The notes under the pieces were generated by a model. The model saw only the letters and a program-made list of their open reading frames with translations. It was not told where the DNA came from and did no database searches. Made by a program: the position numbers and the translations under genes. 21,463 nucleotides of DNA from an uncultured Clostridia bacterium. Its GTDB lineage: Bacteria; Bacillota; Clostridia; Christensenellales; CAG-138. The stretch lies in NCBI GenBank assembly GCA_937894955.1, contig CALAXO010000032.1, positions 1 to 21,463 of the forward strand, read 5' to 3'. Below, one piece after another: positions 1 to 7,149 of the stretch; positions within the stretch are counted from its first letter, which is position 1; each line of letters opens with the position of its first letter.

Positions 1-120
1 ATGCTTTTCCTGCTCAACCGCCGGCATATGCCGTTTTATAAATGGGCGTTCCGTGCTGCACGGGAGCTGCCGGAGCTTTCGGAGCTTGTCCGCCGATTCC
101 GCGATGAGGTTTCGGACTGA
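1..120 (+). CDS. C-terminal end of a probable DUF4037 protein (5' truncated)
   Basis: An open frame runs from the window edge to a TGA at 118-120 and gives 39 residues. It includes LLNRRHMPFYKWAFRAA and a leucine/glutamate-rich tail (ELPELSELVRRF). The 'LN..xMPFYKW.FRA' pattern resembles the C-terminal region of DUF4037 proteins, which are putative nucleotidyltransferase-fold proteins of unknown role. The ATG at position 1 is probably an internal methionine, because the domain needs far more sequence upstream. Family assignment rests on this one short motif and is tentative. The next gene, cca, starts 88 bases downstream on the same strand. No clear terminator separates the two, so they may be co-transcribed. 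Confidence 0.45.
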   Translation: MLFLLNRRHMPFYKWAFRAARELPELSELVRRFRDEVSD

Positions 121-208
121 TTTTTGAGCTTGGGTTCGGCGCGTTTCAAAGCAGACCCGCCCCTTTCCCGGCTCCCCCGCAAAATTTTAAATAAGAGAGT
201 GTTTTATC

Positions 209-1666
209 GTGACAGAAAGCAAATCAACGTATAAAACAAATGCGGACGGAGTTCGCGCCCTTCCCGCTTCCGTCAGTTTCCCCGAATCGCTTATCCGCAT
301 TGCGGAGCGCGTTTCTGCGCGGGGCTGCCGCCTTTTTGCCGTCGGCGGGCTTGTGCGCAATGCACTTCTCGGGCTGCCTGTCAGCGATATTGACATATGC
401 TCCGCCCTTACTCCGGACGAAACAATTGAGCTTGCGCACGAAATGGGATTCAAAGTTGTTCCGAAGGGAATTGCTTTCGGCATGGTCGAAATTCACGCCG
501 AGGGGCAGAAGTTTGAACACACGACTTTCCGTGCCGACAAATACTCCGACGGCGGCGCACACCGTCCGATAAGCATACGGTTTGCAAAAACACCCGATGA
601 GGATTCGCGGCGGCGCGACTTTTCGGTAAACGCGCTCTATTGCGATATTCTCACGCGGGAAATAATCGACCCTGCCGGCGGGCTGCCCGATCTTGAAAAC
701 AGGGTCTTGAGAACATCAAGCATTGACCCTGAAATCGTGCTTGCGGATGACGGACTGCGTATTCTTCGGCTTGTTCGCTTTGCGGCCGAGCTTCGGTTCA
801 AAATCGACCCGGCCACATTTGCATGTGCATCAAGGCTTTGCGGCAATCTCCGCGATATTTCCGCCGAACGCATTCGCGATGAATTGAATAAACTCCTTCT
901 CTGTGATATAAAATACGGTTCGCGAAACACGGAACAGGTGCTGAACGGGCTGCTGCTGCTGCGCGACATCGGTGCGCTTGCAGTCATTCTTCCCGAGCTG
1001 TCCCGCGGACGCGGCATTGCGCAAAAAACCACTCATCACCGCTATGACGTGCTTGACCACGCACTTCATACCGCTGCGGAATCCAAACCCATGCTTGTTC
1101 CCCGCCTTGCCGGGCTGCTGCACGATGTTGCAAAACCCGTTGTTCTGAAAAAAAACGGCAATATGCACGGACACGATGCGGAAGGTGAAATTATTTCCCG
1201 AGAAATAATGCAGCGGCTCCGTTATGACAACAAAACGACGGACGAAGTTTGTTTCATCGTCCGTCATCATATGTACGATCTTAACAACACCGCAAAGGAC
1301 AAAACGCTGCGCCGAACATTTGCCCGCTGGGGATTTGAACGAAGCCTTGAAATTGCGGATATCCGTGAAGCGGATGTTCACGGTTCCGGAATCATCACCG
1401 GGGAAGTTGAATCGGCTGTGCGCTGGCGCATATTGCTTCAAAAAATGCAGCAGGAAGGCGTCCCGTTCTCCGCCCGTGCGCTCAATTGCAGCGGTGCGGA
1501 CATCATGAATTGGCTCAGCCTTCCCGCTTCACCCGCCGTCGGGAAAATCAAAGCGGCTCTTATTGCGCACTGCGCCGTTTATCCTGCGGACAACACACCC
1601 GCACGGCTCAAAAAGCTTGCGGGCGATATGCTGCACCGAGATGTTCAAACCGAAAACCGGCTTTAA
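209..1666 (+). CDS. cca: CCA tRNA nucleotidyltransferase (HD-domain type)
   Basis: This 485-residue protein should add or repair the 3'-terminal CCA of tRNAs from CTP and ATP in the cytoplasm. Its class II nucleotidyltransferase head carries GGLVRNALLG (46-55), followed by the metal-binding pair in SDIDICSA (Asp60, Asp62). It also has RRRDFSVNAL (134-143), which matches the RRDFT/SVNAL motif, and DDGLRILRLVRFAAEL (180-195), which matches the family's ATP/CTP-selecting helix. A C-terminal HD phosphohydrolase domain follows, with LLHDVAKP at 303-310. The start is GTG at 209, preceded by a weak purine-rich SD (AAGAGAG near 193-199). Length and motif order are normal for bacterial CCA enzymes. 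A poly(A) polymerase is the alternative, but the bacterial HD-type architecture favours CCA addition. A terminator follows at 1724-1761. Confidence 0.93.
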   Translation: MTESKSTYKTNADGVRALPASVSFPESLIRIAERVSARGCRLFAVGGLVRNALLGLPVSDIDICSALTPDETIELAHEMGFKVVPKGIAFGMVEIHAEGQKFEHTTFRADKYSDGGAHRPISIRFAKTPDEDSRRRDFSVNALYCDILTREIIDPAGGLPDLENRVLRTSSIDPEIVLADDGLRILRLVRFAAELRFKIDPATFACASRLCGNLRDISAERIRDELNKLLLCDIKYGSRNTEQVLNGLLLLRDIGALAVILPELSRGRGIAQKTTHHRYDVLDHALHTAAESKPMLVPRLAGLLHDVAKPVVLKKNGNMHGHDAEGEIISREIMQRLRYDNKTTDEVCFIVRHHMYDLNNTAKDKTLRRTFARWGFERSLEIADIREADVHGSGIITGEVESAVRWRILLQKMQQEGVPFSARALNCSGADIMNWLSLPASPAVGKIKAALIAHCAVYPADNTPARLKKLAGDMLHRDVQTENRL

Positions 1667-1723
1667 GTGCAGCCGCATTTTCGGAACGGCACGGCCCCGT
1701 GCCGCAGGACGAACCATGCGGAC

Positions 1724-1761
1724 GCTGACATGAGACGTTTAAGCCTTATGTCAGCTTTTTT
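1724..1761 (+). terminator. Rho-independent terminator of cca
   Basis: GCTGACAT (1724-1731) pairs perfectly with ATGTCAGC (1748-1755) across a 16-base loop and is followed by six T residues on the + strand. It lies 58 bases after the cca stop. The T-run overlaps the stop codon of the convergent DUF1540 gene. The minus strand has no T-run after the hairpin, so it probably works for cca only. A second GC-rich hairpin, GGCACGG/CCGTGCC at 1688-1703, precedes it and lacks a T-run. Confidence 0.75.
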
Positions 1762-1939
1762 ATTTCCTGCGGTAACTTCCGCAAAGGCTCTCATCGGCGG
1801 GATCGCCGTTTCCGCTGTTTTTGCAGCAGCAGGGTTCGATCTGAATCCTTGAAAGTTCGCAATACGAGCCTTTGTCGTTGTATCGGCAGCTTGTGACGCG
1901 GCAGCCGATAGTCTGGCAGCCAACCTGATTCTGTGTCAT
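1760..1939 (-). CDS. DUF1540 cysteine-rich mini-protein
   Basis: This 59-residue protein begins MTQNQVGCQTIGCRVTSC and ends in SYRRK. Its cysteines are at 8, 13, 18, 27, 37-39 and 53. The C-x4-C-x4-C-x8-C spacing and the YN.KG.YC.LS.IQI stretch match the short DUF1540 domain of Firmicutes, a putative metal-binding domain of unknown function often linked to sporulating lineages. The start is well supported: AAAGGAGAA on the minus strand lies 7-8 bases before the ATG at 1939. It is convergent with cca, and its stop overlaps the cca terminator T-run. The three-cysteine run (CCC at 37-39) is notable. No clear promoter was found; it may be transcribed alone or by read-through from the large gene upstream at 2191-4527. 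Confidence 0.82.
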   Translation of the reverse strand: MTQNQVGCQTIGCRVTSCRYNDKGSYCELSRIQIEPCCCKNSGNGDPADESLCGSYRRK

Positions 1940-2013
1940 GGTTTCTGTTCTCCTTTAAGTAAAATACTTTTCGGACGGCTTTCCGCCCAAAGGAAGTATG
2001 CGCAGATTCCGTG

Positions 2014-2088
2014 ATTCAATTCATATTCAGTTCGTATTCCGTTCATCTTCAATTCGTATCCGAAGCTCGGAAACATTATCCGAAGCTC
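2014..2088. repeat. Degenerate 11-bp tandem repeat plus 20-bp-period repeat
   Basis: Four consecutive 11-mers lie at 2014-2057: ATTCAATTCAT, ATTCAGTTCGT, ATTCCGTTCAT and CTTCAATTCGT. Directly after them TATCCGAAGCTC occurs twice (2057-2068 and 2077-2088), a 20-bp period. The repeats fill the 251-base spacer between the DUF1540 gene and the coiled-coil/hydrolase gene. I see no credible gene in that spacer. Confidence 0.8.
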
Positions 2089-2104
2089 TCGTTTCGGAAC
2101 AGAG

Positions 2105-2141
2105 GCGGCCCGAAGCCGATTCGCTCCGAGCCGCTTTTTTT
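2105..2141 (+). terminator. Terminator-like hairpin with T7 tail on the + strand
   Basis: GCGGCCCGAAGC (2105-2116) pairs with GCTCCGAGCCGC (2123-2134), a 12-bp stem with two mismatches and a 6-base loop. Seven T residues follow at 2135-2141. By shape it is an intrinsic terminator on the + strand. The flanking genes at this point run on the minus strand and cca already has a terminator, so its transcript is unclear. It could be a backup terminator for cca read-through or the end of an unannotated antisense RNA. Confidence 0.5.
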
Positions 2142-2190
2142 GAGTCATTTTTTGAAAATTGAATTCCGAACCCGTTTTTGCAAAAGCACG

Positions 2191-4527
2191 TTAATTATCG
2201 TATCCCGCCGGGATGAAGCCGCGGATAAGTTCGGCGATCCTGTCGGGTTTTTCCTCGTGAACAAGATGCCCCGCATTGCGAATGACGGTGCATGCGCAGC
2301 TGCGCAGGGAGGAACGGTATTCGTCAGCTTCGCCTGCGGGATGCCACTTATCATCCTCTCCCCAAAGCAGCAGAACGGGAGCCTCAATTTCACGCAGAGA
2401 TGAAATCAGTGCATTTTCGTCAAACTCAGCCAAAGTTCGGCGAACGGCGTAACGGCTTGAACTGTCCGCAATTGGCTTGAAATACTCCGCAGCATCGTGT
2501 TCGTTTATTACAGTATGGTCGAAAACGCATTCGTTAAGCATTTTTTCAACGGATTTAAGGTTGTACATTCTGGAGGCAATTCCGCCGAACAGTCCGCTTT
2601 CCATCATTCGGACGGTGAGCGGCATTTCACTCGTTACGCCGCCGGGACAGATTGCAATAACCTTTCCGACACGCTCCGGATGCTTGTGCGCAAGCTCAAG
2701 CGCATAACCCGCACCGAAGGAAAAACCGAGAATATGCGCAGATTCGATTCCCATTGAATCCATGAAGCGCGCAAGACTTTCGGCATGGTCGCCGATGGTA
2801 TAATCGAAGAAATCGGGTCTGTCCGAATAGCCGTGCCCCACAAGGTCAACGGCAATAACGCGGTAATACATTGCAAGCTTGTAGAACAGCCGGCGGAAGG
2901 TGTACAGGGACTGCCCTGCCGAATGAACCAAGATCAACGGCTCGCCCTTGCCGCTTTCCATGTAATGAATCCTTGCCGTTTCATAGCGTGTTTCAATAAC
3001 ATGAACCGAGTTGCGCAGGCGCACCGCTTCCGAATCGGCAAATTCACTGTTTCTGATTGCATCTTCAAGCTTTGCACGCGCCGTTTCAAGGCGGGTTTCG
3101 GCATTTCTGAACTTTTCAACAGCGCTATCATGTGCATTCTTTGCAGCCGAAACGTTCTTGTCCGCATTGCGAACGACAACATCCGCCGCATCAAAATCGG
3201 AACGCTTTAAATTGTAGTCGGCTTCGGCGGCATCGGTAAGCACCTTTGCGTCGGCGTATATCTTTTTCTTTTCGGCGGCGCGCTCATTCGCCGTGTCAAG
3301 TGCGGTTTTGAGCCTTGCGGCTTCAACCTCTGCGGCGGCGGCCGCCGAACGGGCGGCGGTTTCGGCTTTTTCGGTTTCGACAATGCGCAGCTTTGCATTT
3401 TCAAGCTGAGCCGCAAGTGCGTCAAGCGTTGCGTTTTTGCCTGCAAGCGCGGCTTTTCTTCCGGTGCTTTCTTCATTCATTGCAGCGGTTTGCGCCTTTG
3501 CCGTGTCGTATTCCTGCCGTGCGGAACGCAGTTTTTCATCGTTTTCGGCAGCGCAGCGTTCACACTCGGTCAGTTTTTCGCGAAGTCCGGCGCACTCCGA
3601 TTCAAGTGTGGAACGCTCCGATGTCCGCTGCTTTTCAACCTCCGCCGCAGCATCGGCTTTTGCGTTTGCGGCATTGACTTTCTGCATCGCCGCATCCTTG
3701 TCCGCGCCCTTTTTGCCGTTTGCGGCAATTTTAAGCGCATCAAGCTGCTGAGTCAATGCGGTTCGATCGCTTTTTGCTTTTTGAAGATCGCGGTCGAGTT
3801 TTGCAAGGCTTCGTTCGGCATCCGCAATTTGTTTTTCAAGCGCACGCTTTTCACCCGCAAGGCGCACCGCCTCGGCGTTCAGCTCCGCAACAATATTTGC
3901 TTTTTCGTTCTCAGTTTTTCGAAATTCCTCCGATTCACGGTCGGTTTTTGCAACAAGAACTTCCGTCTGCGCGCTGTCGTTTCGAAGCTCTTCAAGCTGC
4001 TTATGAAGGCGCATTTCGGTTTCGACTGCATTTCGGTGCGCCGTTTCGGCGTTTTCAAGCGCGGCGCGGCAGCCTGCGGCAGCGGTGTGAGCGGCATTGC
4101 TGTCCGTCTCCGCCTTGCGAAGAGCCTTTTCAAACTCGGAATAAACGGCATAGCAGCGGTCACTCTCCGCCTTGCGCTGGTTAAAAAGGCTTTGTGCAGC
4201 GGCGGCAATGCCGTTCTTTTCGTCGTATTCGGGCGTCAGCGCACTTCGGCGGCTTTGCCTTTCGCGCAGTTCTTTTTCGGCGGCACGTTCGTCCCTGTGT
4301 GCATCCGAAAGAGCTTCTTCGGCGGATTGTACGGCGCGTTTCGCGCTTTCACGTGCATTTGCAAGATCACGCGCCCTGCGCTTTGCGTTTTCGGCAGCGG
4401 CAGTATCGCGATGAACGGTGCGAACCTCCTCTCTGCGAACCGGCAGCTCGCTGGGAAGGGTAACGTTGACAAATTCTCCGGTATGCTCGGAGTTTATGAA
4501 TTTTTTTACTTCCAATGAAAGACTCAC
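2191..4527 (-). CDS. Long coiled-coil protein fused to a C-terminal alpha/beta hydrolase
   Basis: The 778-residue product has three parts. Residues 1-35 are a short non-repetitive head. Residues about 36-505 are an almost unbroken Ala/Glu/Lys/Arg-rich coiled coil of the SMC/tropomyosin kind, nearly free of proline and glycine. Residues about 507-778 are a complete alpha/beta hydrolase: oxyanion-hole region LILVHSAGQS (531-540), DLVGHGYSDRP (561-571), nucleophile elbow GFSFG with Ser603, probable acid Asp726 in GEDD, and His754 in NAGH. All three triad residues are present. No signal peptide or membrane segment is evident. The start is GTG at 4527, with AAAGGA about 11 bases upstream and a good promoter at 4709-4737. 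One frame covers both halves, and I see no SD or start at the junction. Substrate unknown; coiled coil to hydrolase fusion is unusual (see findings). Confidence 0.85.
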   Translation of the reverse strand: MSLSLEVKKFINSEHTGEFVNVTLPSELPVRREEVRTVHRDTAAAENAKRRARDLANARESAKRAVQSAEEALSDAHRDERAAEKELRERQSRRSALTPEYDEKNGIAAAAQSLFNQRKAESDRCYAVYSEFEKALRKAETDSNAAHTAAAGCRAALENAETAHRNAVETEMRLHKQLEELRNDSAQTEVLVAKTDRESEEFRKTENEKANIVAELNAEAVRLAGEKRALEKQIADAERSLAKLDRDLQKAKSDRTALTQQLDALKIAANGKKGADKDAAMQKVNAANAKADAAAEVEKQRTSERSTLESECAGLREKLTECERCAAENDEKLRSARQEYDTAKAQTAAMNEESTGRKAALAGKNATLDALAAQLENAKLRIVETEKAETAARSAAAAAEVEAARLKTALDTANERAAEKKKIYADAKVLTDAAEADYNLKRSDFDAADVVVRNADKNVSAAKNAHDSAVEKFRNAETRLETARAKLEDAIRNSEFADSEAVRLRNSVHVIETRYETARIHYMESGKGEPLILVHSAGQSLYTFRRLFYKLAMYYRVIAVDLVGHGYSDRPDFFDYTIGDHAESLARFMDSMGIESAHILGFSFGAGYALELAHKHPERVGKVIAICPGGVTSEMPLTVRMMESGLFGGIASRMYNLKSVEKMLNECVFDHTVINEHDAAEYFKPIADSSSRYAVRRTLAEFDENALISSLREIEAPVLLLWGEDDKWHPAGEADEYRSSLRSCACTVIRNAGHLVHEEKPDRIAELIRGFIPAGYDN

Positions 4528-4622
4528 GGCTGTGACAATCCTTTCTGTATAAGGTCATAATCAGGTCATATCTGTTCCGCACAGAGGGCACGCATCGGCA
4601 GAACCGTCGATTCGTGCGGTAT

Positions 4623-4662
4623 TTCACGCGAAAAGCGGCGAAAATTCCGCTTTTCGCGTGAA
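4623..4662. other. Perfect 16-bp inverted repeat in the leader of the coiled-coil/hydrolase gene
   Basis: TTCACGCGAAAAGCGG (4623-4638) and CCGCTTTTCGCGTGAA (4647-4662) are exact reverse complements around an 8-base loop. Neither strand has a T-run after it, so it is not a standard terminator. It lies within the roughly 175-base leader between the promoter at 4709-4737 and the GTG at 4527, so it would fold in that mRNA. It could be an RNA control element, an mRNA stabiliser or a protein-binding site. Confidence 0.7.
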
Positions 4663-4708
4663 GCATGAAGAATCTGCCCTCTTTGCAGGTATTCTGCCTC
4701 ATTATTGT

Positions 4709-4737
4709 ATTTTACACGAGGAAGCGCGGCTATGCAA
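4709..4737 (-). promoter_or_regulatory. Sigma-A-type promoter for the coiled-coil/hydrolase gene
   Basis: Reading the minus strand: -35 TTGCAT (4737-4732), a 17-base spacer, and -10 TAAAAT (4714-4709). Transcription would start near 4702 and leave a leader of about 175 bases. This separates the large gene from pyrR, which ends at 4777. No terminator is visible after pyrR, so read-through is also possible. Confidence 0.6.
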
Positions 4738-4776
4738 GCAATAATTTCGCATTTTTACATGTTCGCCGTTTGCCGC

Positions 4777-5325
4777 TCACTGTTCACTGCCCGCGGTATA
4801 CAGCTCCACGCAGTTTTCGCCGTCGATTTCTTTAAGGCGAACGGAAATTATCTCGTTTTTTGCCGTCGGAATGTTTTTTCCGACAAAATTTGGGCGAATC
4901 GGAAGCTCCGAATGCCCCCTGTCGATAAGCACCGCAAGCCGGACCCGCGCCGGACGTCCCAGAGCCATTACCGCGTCGAGCGCAGCTCTTGCCGTTCGGC
5001 AGGTGTAGATAACATCATCCACAAGGATAACTGTTTTTCCGATAAGTGAAAAATTCACCTCCGTCGTGTTTACCACGGGATCGGGCGCAACGGCCGAAAG
5101 ATCGTCGCGGTAAAGGGTTATGTCAAGTTCGCCGACCGGAATTTTTGCGCCGGTTATCCGTTCAATGTTCTCTGCAAGGCGGAACGCAAGCGGAACGCCG
5201 CGGGTGCGGATTCCGACAAGGCATATGCCGTCCGTGCCGTGGTTTTTTTCAATTATCTGATGTGCCATCCGAACGAGTGTTCTGCCGATGTCATCTTCCG
5301 AAAGCAATTTTGCCTTAAATATCAT
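4777..5325 (-). CDS. pyrR: PyrR: pyr operon attenuator / uracil phosphoribosyltransferase
   Basis: The 182-residue product matches PyrR, which binds pyr mRNA leaders in response to UMP/UTP and often also makes UMP from uracil and PRPP. Visible motifs are LVGIRTRGVPLA (36-47), LDITLYRDD (67-75) and the PRPP loop LVDDVIYTCRTARAALDAV (101-119). PyrR normally reads YTGRT at that loop; here the glycine is replaced by Cys109 (codon TGC). The start is ATG at 5325. It has an AGGA SD about 10 bases upstream, gives the usual length, and begins with the family-like MIFKAKLL; an in-frame TTG at 5364 lacks support. It is last in the lspA-rluD-methyltransferase-pyrR series, an order also seen in Bacillus (without the methyltransferase). 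No pyr biosynthesis gene lies in the window, so PyrR targets must be elsewhere. Confidence 0.92.
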   Translation of the reverse strand: MIFKAKLLSEDDIGRTLVRMAHQIIEKNHGTDGICLVGIRTRGVPLAFRLAENIERITGAKIPVGELDITLYRDDLSAVAPDPVVNTTEVNFSLIGKTVILVDDVIYTCRTARAALDAVMALGRPARVRLAVLIDRGHSELPIRPNFVGKNIPTAKNEIISVRLKEIDGENCVELYTAGSEQ

Positions 5326-5326
5326 A

Positions 5327-5360
5327 TCGCTGCCGTCCTGTTCTCGCTGCCGTCCTGTTC
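5327..5360. repeat. Perfect 17-bp tandem duplication covering the pyrR ribosome-binding site
   Basis: TCGCTGCCGTCCTGTTC occurs at 5327-5343 and again at 5344-5360 with no mismatch. On the coding (minus) strand each unit contains an AGGA SD core, so pyrR has two SD copies, about 10 and 27 bases before the ATG at 5325. Confidence 0.9.
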
Positions 5361-5374
5361 GCAATCCGAAATTA

Positions 5375-5402
5375 ATTCCCGACTTTTGATTCCCGACTTT
5401 TG
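5375..5402. repeat. Perfect 14-bp tandem duplication in the pyrR upstream spacer
   Basis: ATTCCCGACTTTTG occurs at 5375-5388 and 5389-5402. It lies in the 109-base spacer between the methyltransferase stop and the pyrR start. Confidence 0.9.
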
Positions 5403-5430
5403 ATTTTCATCCCGGCCCCCGGTTTCTCGT

Positions 5431-5446
5431 TCTTTCACTCTTTCAC
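5431..5446. repeat. 8-bp tandem duplication across the methyltransferase stop codon
   Basis: TCTTTCAC is repeated at 5431-5438 and 5439-5446. The repeat spans the last codons and the stop (5435-5437) of the methyltransferase gene. Confidence 0.7.
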
Positions 5447-7012
5447 TCGGAGTATGAATATCATCGGGGTCAGTCCGCCCGCCTCGGTGCGCTCCTGCTT
5501 CAGGATTTCGATATTGCGTCTTTCCCGAATCAGGTTTTTGAGCAGGGTGAACTCCATTGTGTAAAGCACTGCAATGCCGCCTTTTTTGACAAGCAGTCCC
5601 ATGCGGTCAAGCAGCCCTTCGTAGAGTCTTTCGCAAGAGGAATGATTCCCCACGCGGTTGCCGAAAGGCAGGTTGCAGATGAGCTCATCATACGGTCTTT
5701 TGCTTTCGAACCGCATTATATCGTTGCATATGAATTTTGCCGGGGTTATTCCGCAGGTTTTCACCGCCGCCTCCGCATTCACCCTTGCGCAGTCAATCGC
5801 CTTGTGGGAAATATCAACACCCGTCAAAGAAGCGCAGGGTGAGAGCATTCCGCGTTCAAAAAGCAGAGTGCCGCTCCCGCAGCACGGGTCGATGACGCGG
5901 GCATTGACAGTCAAATAATCGCTTGCAAACCGCAGCACGGCAGCCGCAGCCGCAGGGTTCATCGAAGCCGGCAGCATCTCCTTTCGGTAGGGGAAACGCT
6001 CATCCCTGACGGTGAAAAGCTTCAGGTACAGCCTTGCGGAGCTCACCGAAGCGGCGATGCGAAGTTCGATTTCGTAATCCGAAGGCGCATTCACAAGCGT
6101 TTTATCGTCCGTAAGATCGCGAATCGCCTTTTTCAGCTCGCTTCTGTTAATATCCCCCGGCAGGTCTCCCGTTATTTCAATGCGATAGCGATACGGCGGC
6201 TCGCCCTCATGCGTCTTCCGCATGAAATCAAGCATAAAGGGTTTTGCGCAGGAAGAAATCGCTTCCGCCGTTAAATCGACTTTCATATCGATCGGAATCA
6301 GAGCCTCCGAAAAGCAGCGTGCTTCAAACAGGCCGATGTAATCATCCGTATTGACCTTCAGGCTGTTTCGGCGAACGTCAAACGCCTCAATGTCAAAATC
6401 TTCCAGTTCGGTTTTAAGCTGCTCCGTCAGGCGGTCGGGAGCGGTCAGCTCAATTTCATAAACTTTGTCAAGTCCGCGGAAAATATGCTTTTCGTGCTTC
6501 ATTGCGGCGGCGCGCGCCTGTTTCAACGCCTCGCATTCCTCAAGATAATGCTTCTGCTCCGTTTCGTCCGCAGGCGGGGCGGGAATGTATTCGTCAAGCG
6601 CGCACTGAGCGCTTTCGCCGCCGACGGCTCCCAATGCAAAAAGCAGAGACGGACGAACAAAACGCGTATCCTCGCATTTCAGCCGTTCGATAAGAAGCCG
6701 GGCATCCGCTTCATCCTTTGTGAAAAGGCCGATAAGCCTTGCTGCATTGCGGCGGAGCTTCGGGGAGGCATCGCTTGCGAGGGCTTTGCGCATCGCCGGC
6801 AGAAGAGCAGGGTTGCCGCTCATGCGGAGCAGCATTGCGCGGCTTTTTGCAAGGCGTATCATCAGCGCCGAGCCGATGTTTTCCTCAATGAACATTGCCG
6901 CTGTTTCATCGCAAAGGCTGATTTTGTCGATGGTGGAATCATTCATTATTTCCGCCGAACCGTTCGGCTTTTTCAGTTCCGCTTTAATTTCGCTGCGGGT
7001 CAATCTTTTCAT
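5435..7012 (-). CDS. THUMP-type class I RNA methyltransferase with N-terminal HEAT-like region
   Basis: The 525-residue product has three parts. Residues about 60-135 look like HEAT/ARM helical repeats (PKLRRNAARLIGLF and RFVRPSLLFALGAVGG). Residues about 180-333 fit a THUMP-like RNA-binding region. Residues about 345-525 form a Rossmann SAM methyltransferase with DPCCGSGTLLFERG (375-388), GVDIS (398-402) and motif IV NLPFG (447-451). The NLPF-type motif and DPCCGSGT place it with the RlmL/Trm14-like guanine-N2 methyltransferases of rRNA or tRNA; the exact target cannot be told. The start is ATG at 7012, with AAGGAA 6 bases upstream; a TTG at 7078 would only add a basic, low-complexity stretch without an SD. 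It is the third gene of the lspA operon, between rluD and pyrR, beside another RNA-modifying enzyme. Confidence 0.85.
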   Translation of the reverse strand: MKRLTRSEIKAELKKPNGSAEIMNDSTIDKISLCDETAAMFIEENIGSALMIRLAKSRAMLLRMSGNPALLPAMRKALASDASPKLRRNAARLIGLFTKDEADARLLIERLKCEDTRFVRPSLLFALGAVGGESAQCALDEYIPAPPADETEQKHYLEECEALKQARAAAMKHEKHIFRGLDKVYEIELTAPDRLTEQLKTELEDFDIEAFDVRRNSLKVNTDDYIGLFEARCFSEALIPIDMKVDLTAEAISSCAKPFMLDFMRKTHEGEPPYRYRIEITGDLPGDINRSELKKAIRDLTDDKTLVNAPSDYEIELRIAASVSSARLYLKLFTVRDERFPYRKEMLPASMNPAAAAAVLRFASDYLTVNARVIDPCCGSGTLLFERGMLSPCASLTGVDISHKAIDCARVNAEAAVKTCGITPAKFICNDIMRFESKRPYDELICNLPFGNRVGNHSSCERLYEGLLDRMGLLVKKGGIAVLYTMEFTLLKNLIRERRNIEILKQERTEAGGLTPMIFILRVKE

Positions 7013-7062
7013 TGTGTTCCTTCCCTGTTTTCGTGCAGCAGAGCCCTTCGGGGGCACTTCGT

Positions 7063-7149
7063 TCCGTTTGCTCCGCAAAAGCTCCGCACAGTTTTGATAT
7101 TAAAATTCTGTTTGAATTCTGTTTAATCGGGTTTATCCGTTTGCTCCGC
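7063..7149. repeat. Short duplications in the rluD-methyltransferase spacer
   Basis: TCCGTTTGCTCCGC occurs at 7063-7076 and 7136-7149. The second copy includes the rluD stop codon and last codons, so the first looks like a decayed duplicate of the rluD 3' end. Between them an 11-bp tandem pair, AATTCTGTTTG/AATTCTGTTTA, lies at 7104-7125. The spacer is otherwise without a recognisable feature. Confidence 0.7.

Noticed and set aside
1936..2148. 70-codon minus-strand frame between the DUF1540 gene and the hydrolase gene
   Set aside because: It has no SD, runs through the 11-bp repeat array and overlaps the DUF1540 ribosome-binding site and start. The peptide has no recognisable motif.
2995..3015. 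Possible gene boundary between coiled coil and hydrolase
   Set aside because: The frame is continuous, and I see no SD or plausible start codon in frame near the hydrolase beginning, so one fused gene is the simpler reading.
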